Source: Odiellus spinosus
Lineage: Eukaryota > Arthropoda > Arachnida > Opiliones > Phalangiidae
DNA length: 64,000 nt
Reading direction: 5' to 3'
Assembly: GCA_963920705.1 (NCBI GenBank)
Contig: CAWUCO010000227.1
Coordinates: 1 to 64,000, forward strand
Within the stretch, counting starts at the first letter, position 1. Every line of letters begins with the position of its first letter. Below, piece by piece: positions 1 to 10,539 of this stretch. Position numbers and translations under genes: made by a program. The notes under the pieces were generated by a model, which saw only the letters and a list, made by a program, of their open reading frames with translations, was not told the DNA's origin and searched no databases.

Positions 1-593
1 ACTTGCACTTTTCCACTTAGTACAAGGTTTCCAAAGTCATGTGTGCTTCTAGTGAAGAAGTTAAATATTTTATCGATATCTCCAAAAGGCAATGAATCTG
101 CGGTATTAATTGGAACGTAACTCTTCATAAAATGTGATTTCAACGTTTTGGCATGGTTTATGTAGTTCAATTTGAAGTTCAGCATAGTTGCGTAGGATAT
201 TGGTGGTGGTTGTTTTCTTGCTTTGTTTTTGTCAGTTGTGTCTTCTCTAACAATCGGATCCCCTAACTCATCAAATATTTTTGCACTATTCCTGACAACA
301 CTTTCAATTGAATCTATAATAGACTGCGTCATTTCTTCTGGTACAGAGCATTCGTCCGTTTTACGATGGTGAGGTTTAATATTTACCATTACTTCATTAG
401 TGTAATTGATATAGAAGCACAGCATTTCTCGTAGGTAGTTAAGGTGAATACCTTTTTCACAAAGACTGGAAAAAACGGCACCTCGCTCCGTATTTCCCAA
501 ATGAATTTCATTTTTGGATTTTTCTTCAACGAATTTGTACAATTTTAAAAAATGAGATTCGTTTACTAACCAAGTTTGTTTTTCATCGGCCAT
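1..593 (-). CDS. Unrecognised open frame, runs off the left edge
   Basis: On the minus strand an ATG at 593 opens a frame with no stop to base 1 (197 codons, C-terminus outside the window). It begins MADEKQTWLVNESHFLKLYK and is hydrophilic, with helical-looking charged stretches and a KNKARKQPPP linker near residue 128. There is no signal peptide or membrane segment. I do not recognise the family. It points away from the decayed P-type transposase that starts about 270 bases to the right, so it need not belong to that element. A 197-codon frame this free of stops in AT-rich DNA is unlikely by chance, but an exon of a host gene and the end of another transposon are both possible. Confidence 0.5.
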   Translation of the reverse strand, partial: MADEKQTWLVNESHFLKLYKFVEEKSKNEIHLGNTERGAVFSSLCEKGIHLNYLREMLCFYINYTNEVMVNIKPHHRKTDECSVPEEMTQSIIDSIESVVRNSAKIFDELGDPIVREDTTDKNKARKQPPPISYATMLNFKLNYINHAKTLKSHFMKSYVPINTADSLPFGDIDKIFNFFTRSTHDFGNLVLSGKVQ

Positions 594-861
594 GGTTAAT
601 TTGTATTCATTATTTCACCTTCCCGCTTCCCTGATTTCACGAACACGTTTTAAATTATTATCCTGAACCTCTAGCAGACGAAAATGTTTGTTATGATTAC
701 AAGTATTAATGTAGGTCAAGCTTATAATAAGCAAGAGTAAGATATATATTAATCCTTGTAGTTATGCCAAAGCTTCCGGTAGCGTGCTTTGCGCGATCTG
801 AAGAAAGTTTCACTTTTACGCCGCTAGGAAGGTGTGTGTCTTGAGTTTTGCATAGACAATT

Positions 862-2407
862 CCTGAAGCTAAATTACCTACGATTCATGCTTACGGTTGG
901 TTTGATAGGCTTATGCGTGTACTCAATGATTCTGACATCCTAAAATTACCATCCAAGAGCACATTAAGTAGGAAAGCACCGAAGATTAGATTAAATCCTG
1001 GGTTTCATAAAGAAACGATCCAAAAAGTTAAGAATGATTTATAAAAACTTGGTCTTCACCCACATCAGGAATTTTTTGGTCTGGTTATTGACGAAATTGA
1101 AGTAAAGGAAGATCTGGTATACCGTGTTGAAACTGGTGATGTTGTTGGCTATACCTCTCTAAATGATGTTCATAACAGGATAGCCAATGCGAAAGCGGTA
1201 CTCTATAAAGACCGACCAATCGCTACACATTCTCTCCAATTCATGTTGAGGGGAATTACTTCAGGATACAAGTATCCAGTCGCGTATTTTGCTACCAATA
1301 GCTTAACTGCAGACAAGCTAGATTCCCACATCATGGAAGCTATTCACAAGTTTGAATTTTGTGGACTGAAAATATTATGTGTCACTGGTGATAGTGCCCC
1401 CACGAATAGGAAATGCTTTGGATATAACACCACCCAGAATGAACCCCATAAATGCAAGAACCCAGCTTCTGGAGATGATAGATTTTTATTTTTCTTATTT
1501 GATCCACCTCATCTTATAAAAACCGTTAGAAATGGTGTGGCCAACAGCACAATGAGTTGCAAATTTCGTTTACTCAAAATCAATGGGGAATACATTACCT
1601 GGGATATGATCATAGCAGTGTACAACCAAGATATCAAAAATGGAGGAAATCTAAGAATGCTTCATAAGCTGACTTCAGAGCATATTAATTTGGAAAACCG
1701 CATGAAAGTTCGCTTTGCCACGCAAGTTATCAGCCAATCAGTTGCGAACGCAATTAGACTTCAATTTCCTGGTCAGTATCCTGAAACAATTAGGTTCCTC
1801 GAAATATTCAACAAATGGTTTGATCTTATGAATGTTGGGCACCTTTATGAGGGCAGAAACAAAGCAAATGAGAACCTCTCTCCGTATACTAGAGCTGATG
1901 ATAGCAGGTTTCGCGTAAGTTAGCCTTTATATTGAACAGTCAAAGTGCACTATTAATTATTATTATTATTATTCGTTTTAGTGGTTAAAATAAGTTTTTT
2001 TGCCATACCTTGATGAATGGGAGACATACGTTAATAATGAACCCGTTAACAATCAAACAAAGAAGAAAATGCTGCTTCCCCAGGAGACACTCTTGGGACT
2101 TCGTCAAACAAGTTAGTTAATAATCTTATATAACAACTTATATAACAAAAATAATTAAATATATTATTACACAGCTCTGGCAGTTTTGGAAATGATCCCT
2201 TTTTTGTTAGCCCAAGGGGCAACATTTGTGTTGACGACCCATTTTAACCAGGACCTTCTAGAGCAGCTTTATAGCAGACATAGACAAGCATTGATGGCTG
2301 GCTCTTGCCCGTCAATTTTGGATTATTCAAGAAACGGTGCGAAGCTCCAAAGATTAGCTGCGGGTAATTTAAAGTTAAAACAGAGTAAATTTGGAAACAC
2401 TGAGTAA
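862..2407 (+). pseudogene. P-element/THAP9-type transposase, decayed, three exons
   Basis: The reading has the hallmarks of the P-element (DDE_Tnp_P) transposase: the RNase H start 'GLVIDEIEVKEDLVY', the 'FPVAYFA'-like PVAYFATNSLTADKL block, DPPHLIKTVRN, the inserted LRMLHKLTSEHINLENRMKV region, and QDLLEQLYSRHR near the end. Two introns with GT-AG borders are visible: 1915-1981 and 2112-2174. The phases fit across both, and introns are usual in this family. In-frame stops lie at 1042-1044 and 1991-1993. The THAP zinc finger and the C-terminus are missing, so this is a dead fragment. No terminal inverted repeats were found. The RNase H half is confidently assigned; the outer limits are approximate. 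Confidence 0.85.
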
Positions 2408-3736
2408 ACTTTTTTATTTAACCCGTGTCAAAATATCACAATGAATTATCACAATTAAAAGATCTGTTTTGATGTTAAAAATATTAAAATCACAGTAAAA
2501 TGTTGTATTTGGTTTTGATTAAGGTAAAGCCTCACGAATAACGCAATTTTCTAGTTACGCTAGCTCCGGTTCTACGCATCGCAGCTTAATTTGACTTAGT
2601 TCTTCTTAAACTCGAGTGTCTGTTCTAGGCAACGATCGAGTCGATTATGCCCTATCATTTTTATTTAATTTTATAATTAACCCTAAACATGGTGTCAGGA
2701 GCGAAAACAGGGTTCGGGATATCACACGCCATTCACCTATGAATCACCTCAAATGATCAAACTATTTTTTATTATACTTAATAGGGTACATACTAGAACT
2801 TCATCGAGGAAAATTTAAATAGCGCTAACGGTGAATTTATAATTAACGTTGCAAAAAGACCCTTTTTTAAGTAGCGTAAAAAGATTGATTTCGTATTTCA
2901 AAATTTTTTTTACACTCTAATATGATAGAACAATTCTTTATACTAAAAGGATATTTTTTTACTACGCCAAGACAAATAGTCTTCGAGATATAAGCGTTTA
3001 CCCGTACCACTAATTTCGCTCTTTTTGGGGCCAAATTTTAAAAACTCCCGCCTTTTACTAGCGACGCGGTGTGAGCAAAAAGGCGTACTAATGAGAATAA
3101 GAAGTCTTAGCTATAAGCTGGGGTGAAGATGGCAGTCTAAAAGTTTTTCAAAACTCGCCTGTTCAGAAAAATTTCTTTGGAACCTTTCAAATCTACCCCT
3201 TACCCTCCCCTCCCAATAGTTTAGAGAGTAGCGATTTTTCATGCTGGGTTCCAATTTTCATCTCCCTTCCCTACGCAAAGGAAGGGGAACAAATGGAACC
3301 ATTTACCGAAACGCTGCTTTCATCCCGAGATTCCCGTACAATCTATAACCATGGATAGCCAGCAACTCATTACACCCCAAATTTTCCAAGCTTATTGATA
3401 TACCCGCTTATTGGCTCTTTGGTGCTGCATTTTCACTATGGAATGAATGATAGAATGAATATTTATTTACAGGTTGCGAGAACTACGTGGAAGTTAACAT
3501 AATTAGTTACTGTGTGCCGCTGTGTGCTTACGAAATAAAGAGTCCATTTTGTAACATATGGAGAGCCAAAAAGATGATTGATTCATTAAGATATATATTT
3601 TATATATAAAAAAATAATAATATGACATGAAAGAAAATAATAATAATTATATGTACAGTGAAAGGGGTATTTACAGGTTATTGACAATATATACAATAAA
3701 GGGATAATGACAAGTTATACTAAAAGAAAAGAGTTA
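2408..3736. other. No gene seen
   Basis: About 1.3 kb of AT-rich sequence with stops in all frames. It has a small inverted motif (CCCTTCC with GGAAGGG near 3270-3290) and an AT-rich stretch at 3590-3720. Nothing here supports a coding or RNA gene. Confidence 0.5.
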
Positions 3737-4312
3737 TTATTTGCCTTTATCCTTTTTAGATTTTGCGATTTCTTTGGCTTCTTTTTCTAATTTTCTCTTA
3801 GCTATTTCTGCTTCTACGTAAGCGGGCTCTCTTAGCGGCATAGATCTTTGAAATCGTTAATCTACGACCTCGGGTAGAAATGCATTATGAAAAAACTTCA
3901 GGAGATAGGGCTTCATTTTAGATTCCCAAAATTCATCATCACGTTGAATTTTTTCAATGTGCATGCCCTTTTCTGTATAAATAACGAAGTGACAAAACTG
4001 TCTTCTAGTTATATGTAGCTGCTCTTGCACCTGATAAAAATAATTATCATTTCGGTTAAGTACAAGGGAATTAGTTTGCGAATCTAGTTTACAGTAAAAA
4101 CTCTTTTTTGATTTTGATTGCGTAATTTTGTTCAAGTTTTCAATGTGAGCGGGAATATCAAGAGGCGCGATATCTTTATACAATACACTTGACTTCACTT
4201 CAAATATCGCGTCTTCTCCCAACAGCCCGTCTGGAGAAGCTCCTAAAAATCCGTACTCTAAATCGACAAACATTCCACAATCCCTGACATCCATGTTAAA
4301 ATCATTTTTCAA
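3737..4312 (-). pseudogene. YqaJ-type nuclease gene remnant
   Basis: The minus strand encodes the core of a YqaJ (lambda-exonuclease-like) domain. FLGASPDGLLGEDAIFEVK carries the PD-(D/E)xK active site (Asp in SPDG, then E-x-K), and YFYQVQEQLHITRRQFCHF is the conserved Q-x-Q-L helix. A short basic tail beginning MPLREPAYVEAEIAKRK lies just beyond; that tail usually ends proteins of this insect family. The family is common in arthropod genomes as a cargo gene of DNA transposons of the ISL2EU/Kolobok kind, and related nucleases also occur in viruses. Upstream (4320-4440) more of the domain seems to continue in another frame, so the copy looks broken. No partner transposase was found next to it. 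Confidence 0.8.
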
Positions 4313-4909
4313 AATTATTTGGCTTTTTTTTCCCCTGCATGACCATGAGCAAAATTAGCCTGCATTTTTGCTGATGGGTTGCTCCCATACAACAGACTTT
4401 CAACTAGTGAACTTGTAGAGGTTGATGGCCTAAGCTTGCATATTCGCCCAGTTCGATGCAGTTAGCCTAAAACGTCAGTAGTAAAGTACGCACCCGTTAA
4501 CCAAAAATTCATCCCCCTTTACAGCCCCAGTCCGCTAGGGCCCCTCCCCAGGTTTGGGAGAACTTGTTTTTAACATCTCCAACTTGTTGAAAATTTTTTT
4601 TTTCAAAATTTCCGCTCGCGCCTCAGGGCTTTGGTACGCGGGAGTCTCAAACATCTCTTTTCTAGCGTTTTGTACGCTTAGCAACTCTCTCTCTCCTCTA
4701 CTTTTACTCTCGTCATAATCAAAAACTAGGTTACTTTTTTTTAAAGCTGTTGTGCCACGGGGGAAATAAAAATTGTTACAATTTTATTTGAATAAAATTG
4801 TTACTTTTACATAATAATCTTATTTAAATATAAGTATTACTTTTACCTACTAACCTCATTTAAATTACTTTAAAAAGGCTTCTCAACAATATTAAATTTA
4901 TAGTCACCA
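4313..4909. other. Upstream YqaJ remnant and spacer
   Basis: 4320-4440 (minus) probably holds further YqaJ coding sequence. From 4450 to 4909 there is no gene. The last 100 bases before 4910 are AT-rich and probably form the 5' region of the plus-strand gene that starts there. Confidence 0.4.
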
Positions 4910-5697
4910 TGGCTTGTTTAATTGAATACCACGCTCCACGTACGCAAGCCCATAGATTAGAAGGAGTGTTATCTCTTCAATGTTTGCGGCAGTTGAATCT
5001 AGTTATGTTCTACAAACAAGTAACAACACAGACGATCATCACCCCGAAATATTCGAAACGAAAACAAGACTATTAGTCAAGTTATCAGAACCCGTCTTTA
5101 ATGAGTGTCACCAGCTGTTATTGTCTCGTCCTTTTTCGCATTTTATAACACCTGAATTTGGTAAATTAAATGTGTGGGAATTTGACAATTATTTGTTTCA
5201 TCCTCAAGCCGTATTATGGGGTTGTGACGTTAAAACGTTTGGGGATAAAGCTTTAACAGTATGTCCTTATCCTTATCATTATACGAACCTTCATTGTCCG
5301 TATAAATCATAAACTTTTATGGGTTGGGAGTTCCACTCCAAAGAAATGTTTCATCAATTCATCTCGTACAAAATTGTCATTTTTGCTCTCAAGTATGTCA
5401 TTTTTTTTTCAACAAATAAAAAAATGAACTAAAAAATACCTTATATTAGATACCGCGAATTCTTTGACGGTCAGTGTACTTCAATTGCGGATTATGACTC
5501 TAAAGTGTTAAGAAAAGGTATGTAGCTAAAAATACAGTTTTAATAAATAAAATGTTAATATTTGATTTTTTTGTAGAACCGTAAATATTATTGTCAATCC
5601 AAAGAACTAAAAAAATGGCTGAAAGATTATACTGTTACCTATAAAAAATACGACTCAGATAACTTTTATAGTGATGAAGAAGATTTATCTTAAAAAT
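4910..5697 (+). CDS. 'MACL' protein paralogue 1, unrecognised, probably damaged or spliced
   Basis: An ATG at 4910 opens MACLIEYHAP..., and a longer open stretch in another frame follows (4980-5312), with FNECHQLLLSRPFSHFI and a Cys-containing end (CPYPYHYTNLHCPY). A last possible exon (5580-5692) follows a good acceptor (TTTTTTGTAG) and ends in an acidic DSDNFYSDEEDLS tail. The same architecture occurs on the opposite strand at 7381-7801 (MACLSTN..., GILSL, RVFDECYELL), so these are diverged paralogues of one family that I cannot name. The change of frame near 4980 means this copy is either damaged or has an exon junction I cannot place. There is no signal peptide. The two copies face each other around a dUTPase gene. 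Confidence 0.4.
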
Positions 5698-5760
5698 AAA
5701 AATACATTTTGAATTAAAAAAGATATCTTAAAAATAAAAATACATTTTGAATTAAAAAAT
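5686..5760. repeat. Direct duplication, 38-bp period
   Basis: The segment starting TATCTTAAAAATAAAAATAC at 5686 recurs at 5724 almost unchanged. It covers the stop codon and 3' end of the preceding gene, so it is a local tandem duplication of 3' sequence. Confidence 0.8.
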
Positions 5761-6136
5761 TTGTGTTATTATCTCTTTAATAAGAAATATTACCTCACCA
5801 ATGAAAAAAGGTTTACGAGGCTAACATGTTCTTTGACGTCAGTAAGAGAATAAAAAAGTCTAAGAAGACTACATTTCTTAAAAAAGATACGAGGAGTAGG
5901 ACGCCATTTTGTATTTTATTTTTTTCAGGTATGTAAATGTATTTTTGTTCGTTATTTTATATTTAATTATTATATATTATTATATATCACGAAATGCGAA
6001 AAAAGATTTGACTATGGAAATGCAGAAGTTTATAATGAATTTAAGTGGCTAAAAAGAAATAAAGTCATCAATTCATAACGAGACAATAAATTAAAGGTAA
6101 AATCAAATTTAATCATTTTTTAGCGGTCAATATACA

Positions 6137-6727
6137 TCAATTACTTGAGCCGAAACCACCAATGCCCCTAACGGTTGCACTTAACTCCTAACAATTTCAA
6201 AAAAATGGATTTTTAGTAAAATGAAGTTTTTAATATTTTTTTTAAAAAAAAACATACCGTGGCTTCGCAGAGAACTGGGATTAATATGGGGGTAATGACT
6301 AATTGGGCTATCTTGTCACCGGCTTTAATGGTATATTCCGTTTCTAAGTTGGTTCTCAGCATGATTTGTAACTCGCCACGAAAGTCTGAGTCAATAATCC
6401 CCGGGTATACAAAAATACCCTCCAAAAGTTTCGCTAAAATAGAAATTTTAGCTTTAATTTAAAAAGTTAGTTTTCAGTTTCATATCGTAAAAACTTACAT
6501 GATCTTCCTAACAACGTTCCCACGGTGTAAGGAGGTAGTTCAAGCGCAATCCCCGTGTGAACTTTGACAAGTCCATTGACGGGGATTACGGTGTCATACA
6601 ATGAGTAAAAATCCAAACCTGCTGACCAATTCGTAGCTCTAGTTGGTATAAAAGCGGCTGGACTCAATTTTAAATATTTTAAAACCGGGTAAAACGGCTG
6701 CACCACGGCAATATTTTTACTAAACAT
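6137..6727 (-). CDS. dUTPase (deoxyuridine triphosphatase), three exons, complete
   Basis: This enzyme hydrolyses dUTP to dUMP and pyrophosphate and keeps uracil out of DNA. All five trimeric-dUTPase motifs are present in order: AGLDFYS (1), GRSS across the first splice (2), GIIDSDFRGEL (3), GDKIAQLVI (4) and RGIGGFGSS at the C-terminus (5, the flexible P-loop-like arm). Coding exons are 6499-6727, 6258-6433 and 6137-6187. Both introns have GT-AG ends (GTAAGT and GTATGT donors) and the phases fit, giving about 151 residues, the usual length. The ATG at 6727 (MFSKN...) is the first Met. The exact fit of three exons without a stop argues for an intact gene. It could be a host gene or one carried by an element: it sits between two 'MACL' paralogues and beside a Polinton fossil, and large DNA viruses often carry dUTPase. 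Confidence 0.88.
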
Positions 6728-6759
6728 ACTTGGGGGTTTGATAACAAGATTCAAAAGTG

Positions 6760-7380
6760 AAAAAATAAACCTAATTTTTGCGTATTTATATATTTTGAGG
6801 TTTAATATAAAACCTCATTATCTACGTATGTATATTAATAACGTGAAAAATATAGAATGTCATTTTCAATGTCGTCCAGTTTTAAATTTTTTATTTGAAT
6901 ATCAAAATATTAAAATTATACACGTAGGGATTATAATAATGAAGATAAATTATCTAGTTATATAGATAAAATATACAAATTATAAAAATATTCATTATAA
7001 TTACATTTAATTGATATAATTATCATTTTACAAAAATAATATTTTTCAAAGAATATATTTATGATAAAGAAATAGTTTCACAAATTATCAAATTATAAAT
7101 GCCAGTAGAAATGTTTTAAAATATTATTGAAATTAATAATTCGTCCATATTTGTTCCAAAGTTAAATATAGTGTTTTAATTTTTTTCATCTAAAAGTTAA
7201 TAACATTATAATTTTAAATAAATAAAGGTTTAAAAAAAATTCATACTTGTCGACTCAGATAGTTAATTTTTCTTCTCCTCACTTTTCTCATTTCCAGCGT
7301 AAAATTTTCGTAAAAAATGTTGATGTCCCGATATCTAAATAAGGATATCATTATTTTTTGGATAACAAAGCTGGTATTTA
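6760..7380. other. Very AT-rich spacer, no gene
   Basis: About 600 bases of AT-rich sequence between the dUTPase start and the 3' end of the next minus-strand gene. Short chance frames only. Confidence 0.5.
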
Positions 7381-7801
7381 TTAAGTAACGTACAAGGTAG
7401 GAAAAATGGCCGCTTTATAGTAAGTCCAGCCACGTATATAATAACTGGTATGAATTTGAAACGTAGAACAGCGAAAATTAAAAAAGGGACAGGCAGGATG
7501 ACGAATATGCACCGCAAAAGAACAAAAGGGAGGAGGGTTTTCTAAATCACGATTATATCTATTGAAACAAAAAATTCCATGTTTTTTCGGATATAAAGTA
7601 GTTAAAGTCTTTTAAAAGTTCATAACACTCATCAAAAACGCGTTTACTTATTACATTAACAACGTGATCGCGCTTTTCTACAGGTATTTTGTTAAAAAGA
7701 GCATTTTTATCACAAATGTGAAAACTAAGTGCAGTTAATGACAAAATTCCCACAAAAGGCTCGGTGTTTTTAATATCGCAATTTGTACTTAAACAAGCCA
7801 T
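7381..7801 (-). CDS. 'MACL' protein paralogue 2, unrecognised
   Basis: The frame 7559-7801 (80 codons) begins MACLSTNCDIKNTEPFVGIL and contains RVFDECYELLKDFNYFI, matching MACLIEYH..., GVLSL and PVFNECHQLLLSRPFSHFI in the plus-strand copy at 4910-5697. A further open stretch (7381-7525) in another frame carries a Cys/His-containing end (CSFAVHIRHPACPFFNFRC) and could be a second exon or the result of damage. The function is unknown. The pair share a start motif, a central E-C-(H/Y)-(Q/E)-LL helix and a Cys-rich tail, so they form a real family. Confidence 0.4.
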
Positions 7802-8150
7802 TTTTTTAAAGACTTCTTATGTTACTAAGACTTTAAAAATGTTAATATTTTTTAGCTTTATATATGGAAATAAATGGGTTATATCTATGTAAAAATTTAA
7901 CTAGAGGGGATAATTATCCTAGATTAAAATATTTTTATAAATAGGCGTTGTATCATAAAAGGGTTTTTTGATACATATTAAAAAAACTAATTATCTTTGT
8001 ACGTGACTTAAAAAATATTAAATTCTAATTTTTGAAAAACAAAAATATCTATTTTTTTTTATTTTTTTTAAGTTTTCGTCTATATAAAGATAGACCATAA
8101 CGTGTAAAAGTTTATTTTCAGTCTTCGGTAGTTTAGGGTCGATTATTTTT
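7802..8150. other. AT-rich spacer before Polinton fossil A
   Basis: No gene. Poly-A/T rich, with an apparent promoter-like stretch (TATATAAAG near 8082) before the first capsid remnant. Confidence 0.4.
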
Positions 8151-8161
8151 TGATAAAATAG

Positions 8162-9225
8162 TTGGAATATGAGCCAATTACTCGAATCACAGGATATATT
8201 GGACTACACAGTCTTTTCAATGAAGTACACGTTTCTTTGAACGAAAAATCAATTACTCCATCGGCTCAAAACTACGCTCACAGAAGTATGATTCAGACGT
8301 TATTGACGTTTGGGGGAGCGGCTAAGGAAAGCTTTCTAACTTGCTCTCTTTACTATAAAGATTCAGCTGGTAAATTCGACGTGCAAGCTGGTAACAGTGG
8401 ATTCAAATCTCGGAAAGCGCTAGCCTCGTAGGGGTTAATCGATATGATAGGCATTGTCCATACTGACATATGTCAACAGTCTCGATATCTCCCGAATATG
8501 CTCAACTTAAAATTTAAATTTACGAAAATTCCTAACGAATTCTGTATTCATACAAGTGGTGACGAAAAATACAAAGTCAAATATGAATTGTCCTCATTGT
8601 ACATAAGAAGAGTAAAACTGATACCTGAAATTGTTATAACCCATGTCAAAGCTCTAGAACATGGAAACATGAAATATCCGATCATCCGATCCGAATGCAA
8701 TTCATTCTCCATCGTTCAAGGATCTAAAATGACTATTCGTGACAATTTATTTAACGGACAAATCCCTAAAAAGGTGGTGATTGGACTTCTTGATCAGAAC
8801 GCTTATTTAGGAGATTACAATAAGTCCCCCTTCAACTTTCAAAACTTTGAGTTAATCACGTAGCGTTGTACGTTGACGGGGCTAGTGTACCACATAAACC
8901 TCTCAATCCAAATTTCACAGCCGGACTATACATGAGATCGTACATTAATCTATTCCTCCAAACTGGACAATGGAATATCGATGAAGGTAATTCAATAAGC
9001 CGAGAAGAATTCCCTGATGGTTACTGCCTTTTTGTGTTTGATCTGACTCCCGACCTCTTCAATTCAGCTGAACATTTTCATCTGATAAAGAACGGTAGCG
9101 TACGTTTAGAGTTAAAGTTTGAAAATTCTTTGACGAGTACAGTTAGCGTGGTATACTATGCTGAATTTCAAAACTTGATAGAAATTGATAAGAACCGAGC
9201 GGTTTTCTACAACTACTCAAACTAA
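8162..9225 (+). pseudogene. Polinton A major capsid (double jelly-roll) remnant
   Basis: Homologous to the capsid gene at 41203-42537. Shared blocks include EVHVSL, the YYKD(S/T)AGKF block, TDLCQQSR-type TDICQQSRYLPN, KYPI-R-ECNSFSI and ISREEFP near the end. In Polintons this protein is predicted to form the icosahedral shell. The N-terminal region is largely missing and the copy is broken in several places. Confidence 0.85.
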
Positions 9226-9229
9226 GAAA

Positions 9230-9696
9230 TATGGATACATCGCAATTAACCATGATATTGGAGAAAGATCCCGCTGTCAGAAGTTTATTCAGGTGTTTTC
9301 GCTGCAGATAAATTACCGAAATACGTAAAAAGCTTTCCGTCACTCTATGTTGTTAATACCGGACTGTCTAATACTCAAGGTGAACATTGGACCGTGTTAT
9401 ATTTCTCGAGAAAAAAGAACTGCGAATTTTTTGATAGTTTTGGAAACCCACCTGATTTTTTCAAGTTTAACAATTTTGTTGAGACGAATAGTTCAACTGT
9501 GACTTTTAATTCTGAACAATTACAATCTAATAATAGTAAAACTTGTGGAGGATTTTGTGTGTATTTTAGCCTAAACAGATGTAGAGGAATAAAATTGTTT
9601 GATATTATAAGTAAATTCCATAAAAATAAAAGTGTTAATGATCGTATGATTTCAGAATTCCTGGTAAAGAGATTCTCAATAAAGTTTTTACCTTAA
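9230..9696 (+). pseudogene. Polinton A adenain-like cysteine protease remnant
   Basis: It shows the adenain-type layout: GEHWT with the catalytic His, FFDSFGNP with the acidic residue, and TCGGFCVYF with the Cys. It matches the better kept copy at 42539-43003 along its length. In the family it matures capsid proteins. The N-terminal part is degraded. Confidence 0.85.
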
Positions 9697-9877
9697 ATCG
9701 TTTATTATATTTATAAGATAATCGTATGTGGGTTAACGTATTTACATATCCTAAAGTGTTTATCATATTTACAATATTATAGCTATATATTTTCATAGTG
9801 ATAATGTACCAGTCATATAAAATAGTTATTACAAGTAAATTTTGTAAAAATAAACTTAAATAGTGGAGGATGATATT

Positions 9878-10345
9878 TTACTGGTTAATTTTATAGTGAC
9901 CGTAAGCGAGAGTGGAAATACCATCCTCCAGAACATATCGTTTATCATCACAGGGGTTTAAACATAGCTTATTCTGTTGAACTGTTGTCAACAAATGTTT
10001 CGTACTAATTATACGCTTCATCTCTGCTATGGTAAGCCGCCTGTTAAGAAGACAATCTCGATAATGCTCGTGAAGGATAGTTTTCTTCACTACCCGCCTA
10101 CAAATCCCCTTAGCAGTCTTTTTTTCTCCTTCCATCGGGAGGATAGAGTACATTTTAGGCCTCAGTCCACAAAACTCTTTAATAGGAACCCCGTTCAATT
10201 CATCCTTGAATTTTCCTAAAACCTTTTTGTTGGTATTACTAAATAGTTGATGATCGATGGGGTACCCTGAGAAATCGTAGTGGGCGGCCTGCTTGGAAAA
10301 GTCCGCGTATAAATCTGGTGTCTCGATGGAGTACGTGAGACTCTC
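9878..10345 (-). pseudogene. Polinton A PolB, C-terminal fragment
   Basis: It contains KEFCGLRPKMYS, KTAKGICRRVVKK, QQNKLCLNPCDDKRY and a final LAYGHYKI, the same C-terminal blocks as the PolB of fossil C (43369-44133). Nothing upstream of the fragment belongs to PolB. It is truncated at its 5' side, next to AACCT-type repeats and the satellite array. Confidence 0.85.
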
Positions 10346-10539
10346 TGTAAAGAGAGGGAGAAAAAATTACAAGTTGGGAAACCAAAATAATACCTCCCCG
10401 ACAACCACGTGATGTTAACTAACCTAACCTTACCTAAAATATTAAAATTTATGGCATTTGTGGAAGACGAAGATTGAAAGCAAAAAGAAATAATATCTCA
10501 ATTAAACACTAAATATATTAAACCAATAATTCGTGTAAA

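Larger units (their letters stand above)
8150..10440. mobile_element. Polinton/Maverick fossil A, 3' half only, badly broken
   Basis: The order capsid (+), adenain-type protease (+), PolB end (-) is the same as in fossil C at 41.2-47.7 kb, and all three products are clearly homologous to those of C. Integrase, ATPase and most of PolB are missing. PolB is cut short before the satellite array, which begins about 100 bases further on. There are several breaks and at least one large internal loss. Protein divergence from C suggests an old copy, older than C. No terminal inverted repeat is identifiable. Confidence 0.85.

Noticed and set aside
6259-6462. Plus-strand frame over the dUTPase
   Set aside because: Antisense to the second dUTPase exon, which has clear catalytic motifs.
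7335-7517. Separate 60-codon membrane-like frame
   Set aside because: It overlaps the better supported tail of the second MACL paralogue in another frame and shows no motif.
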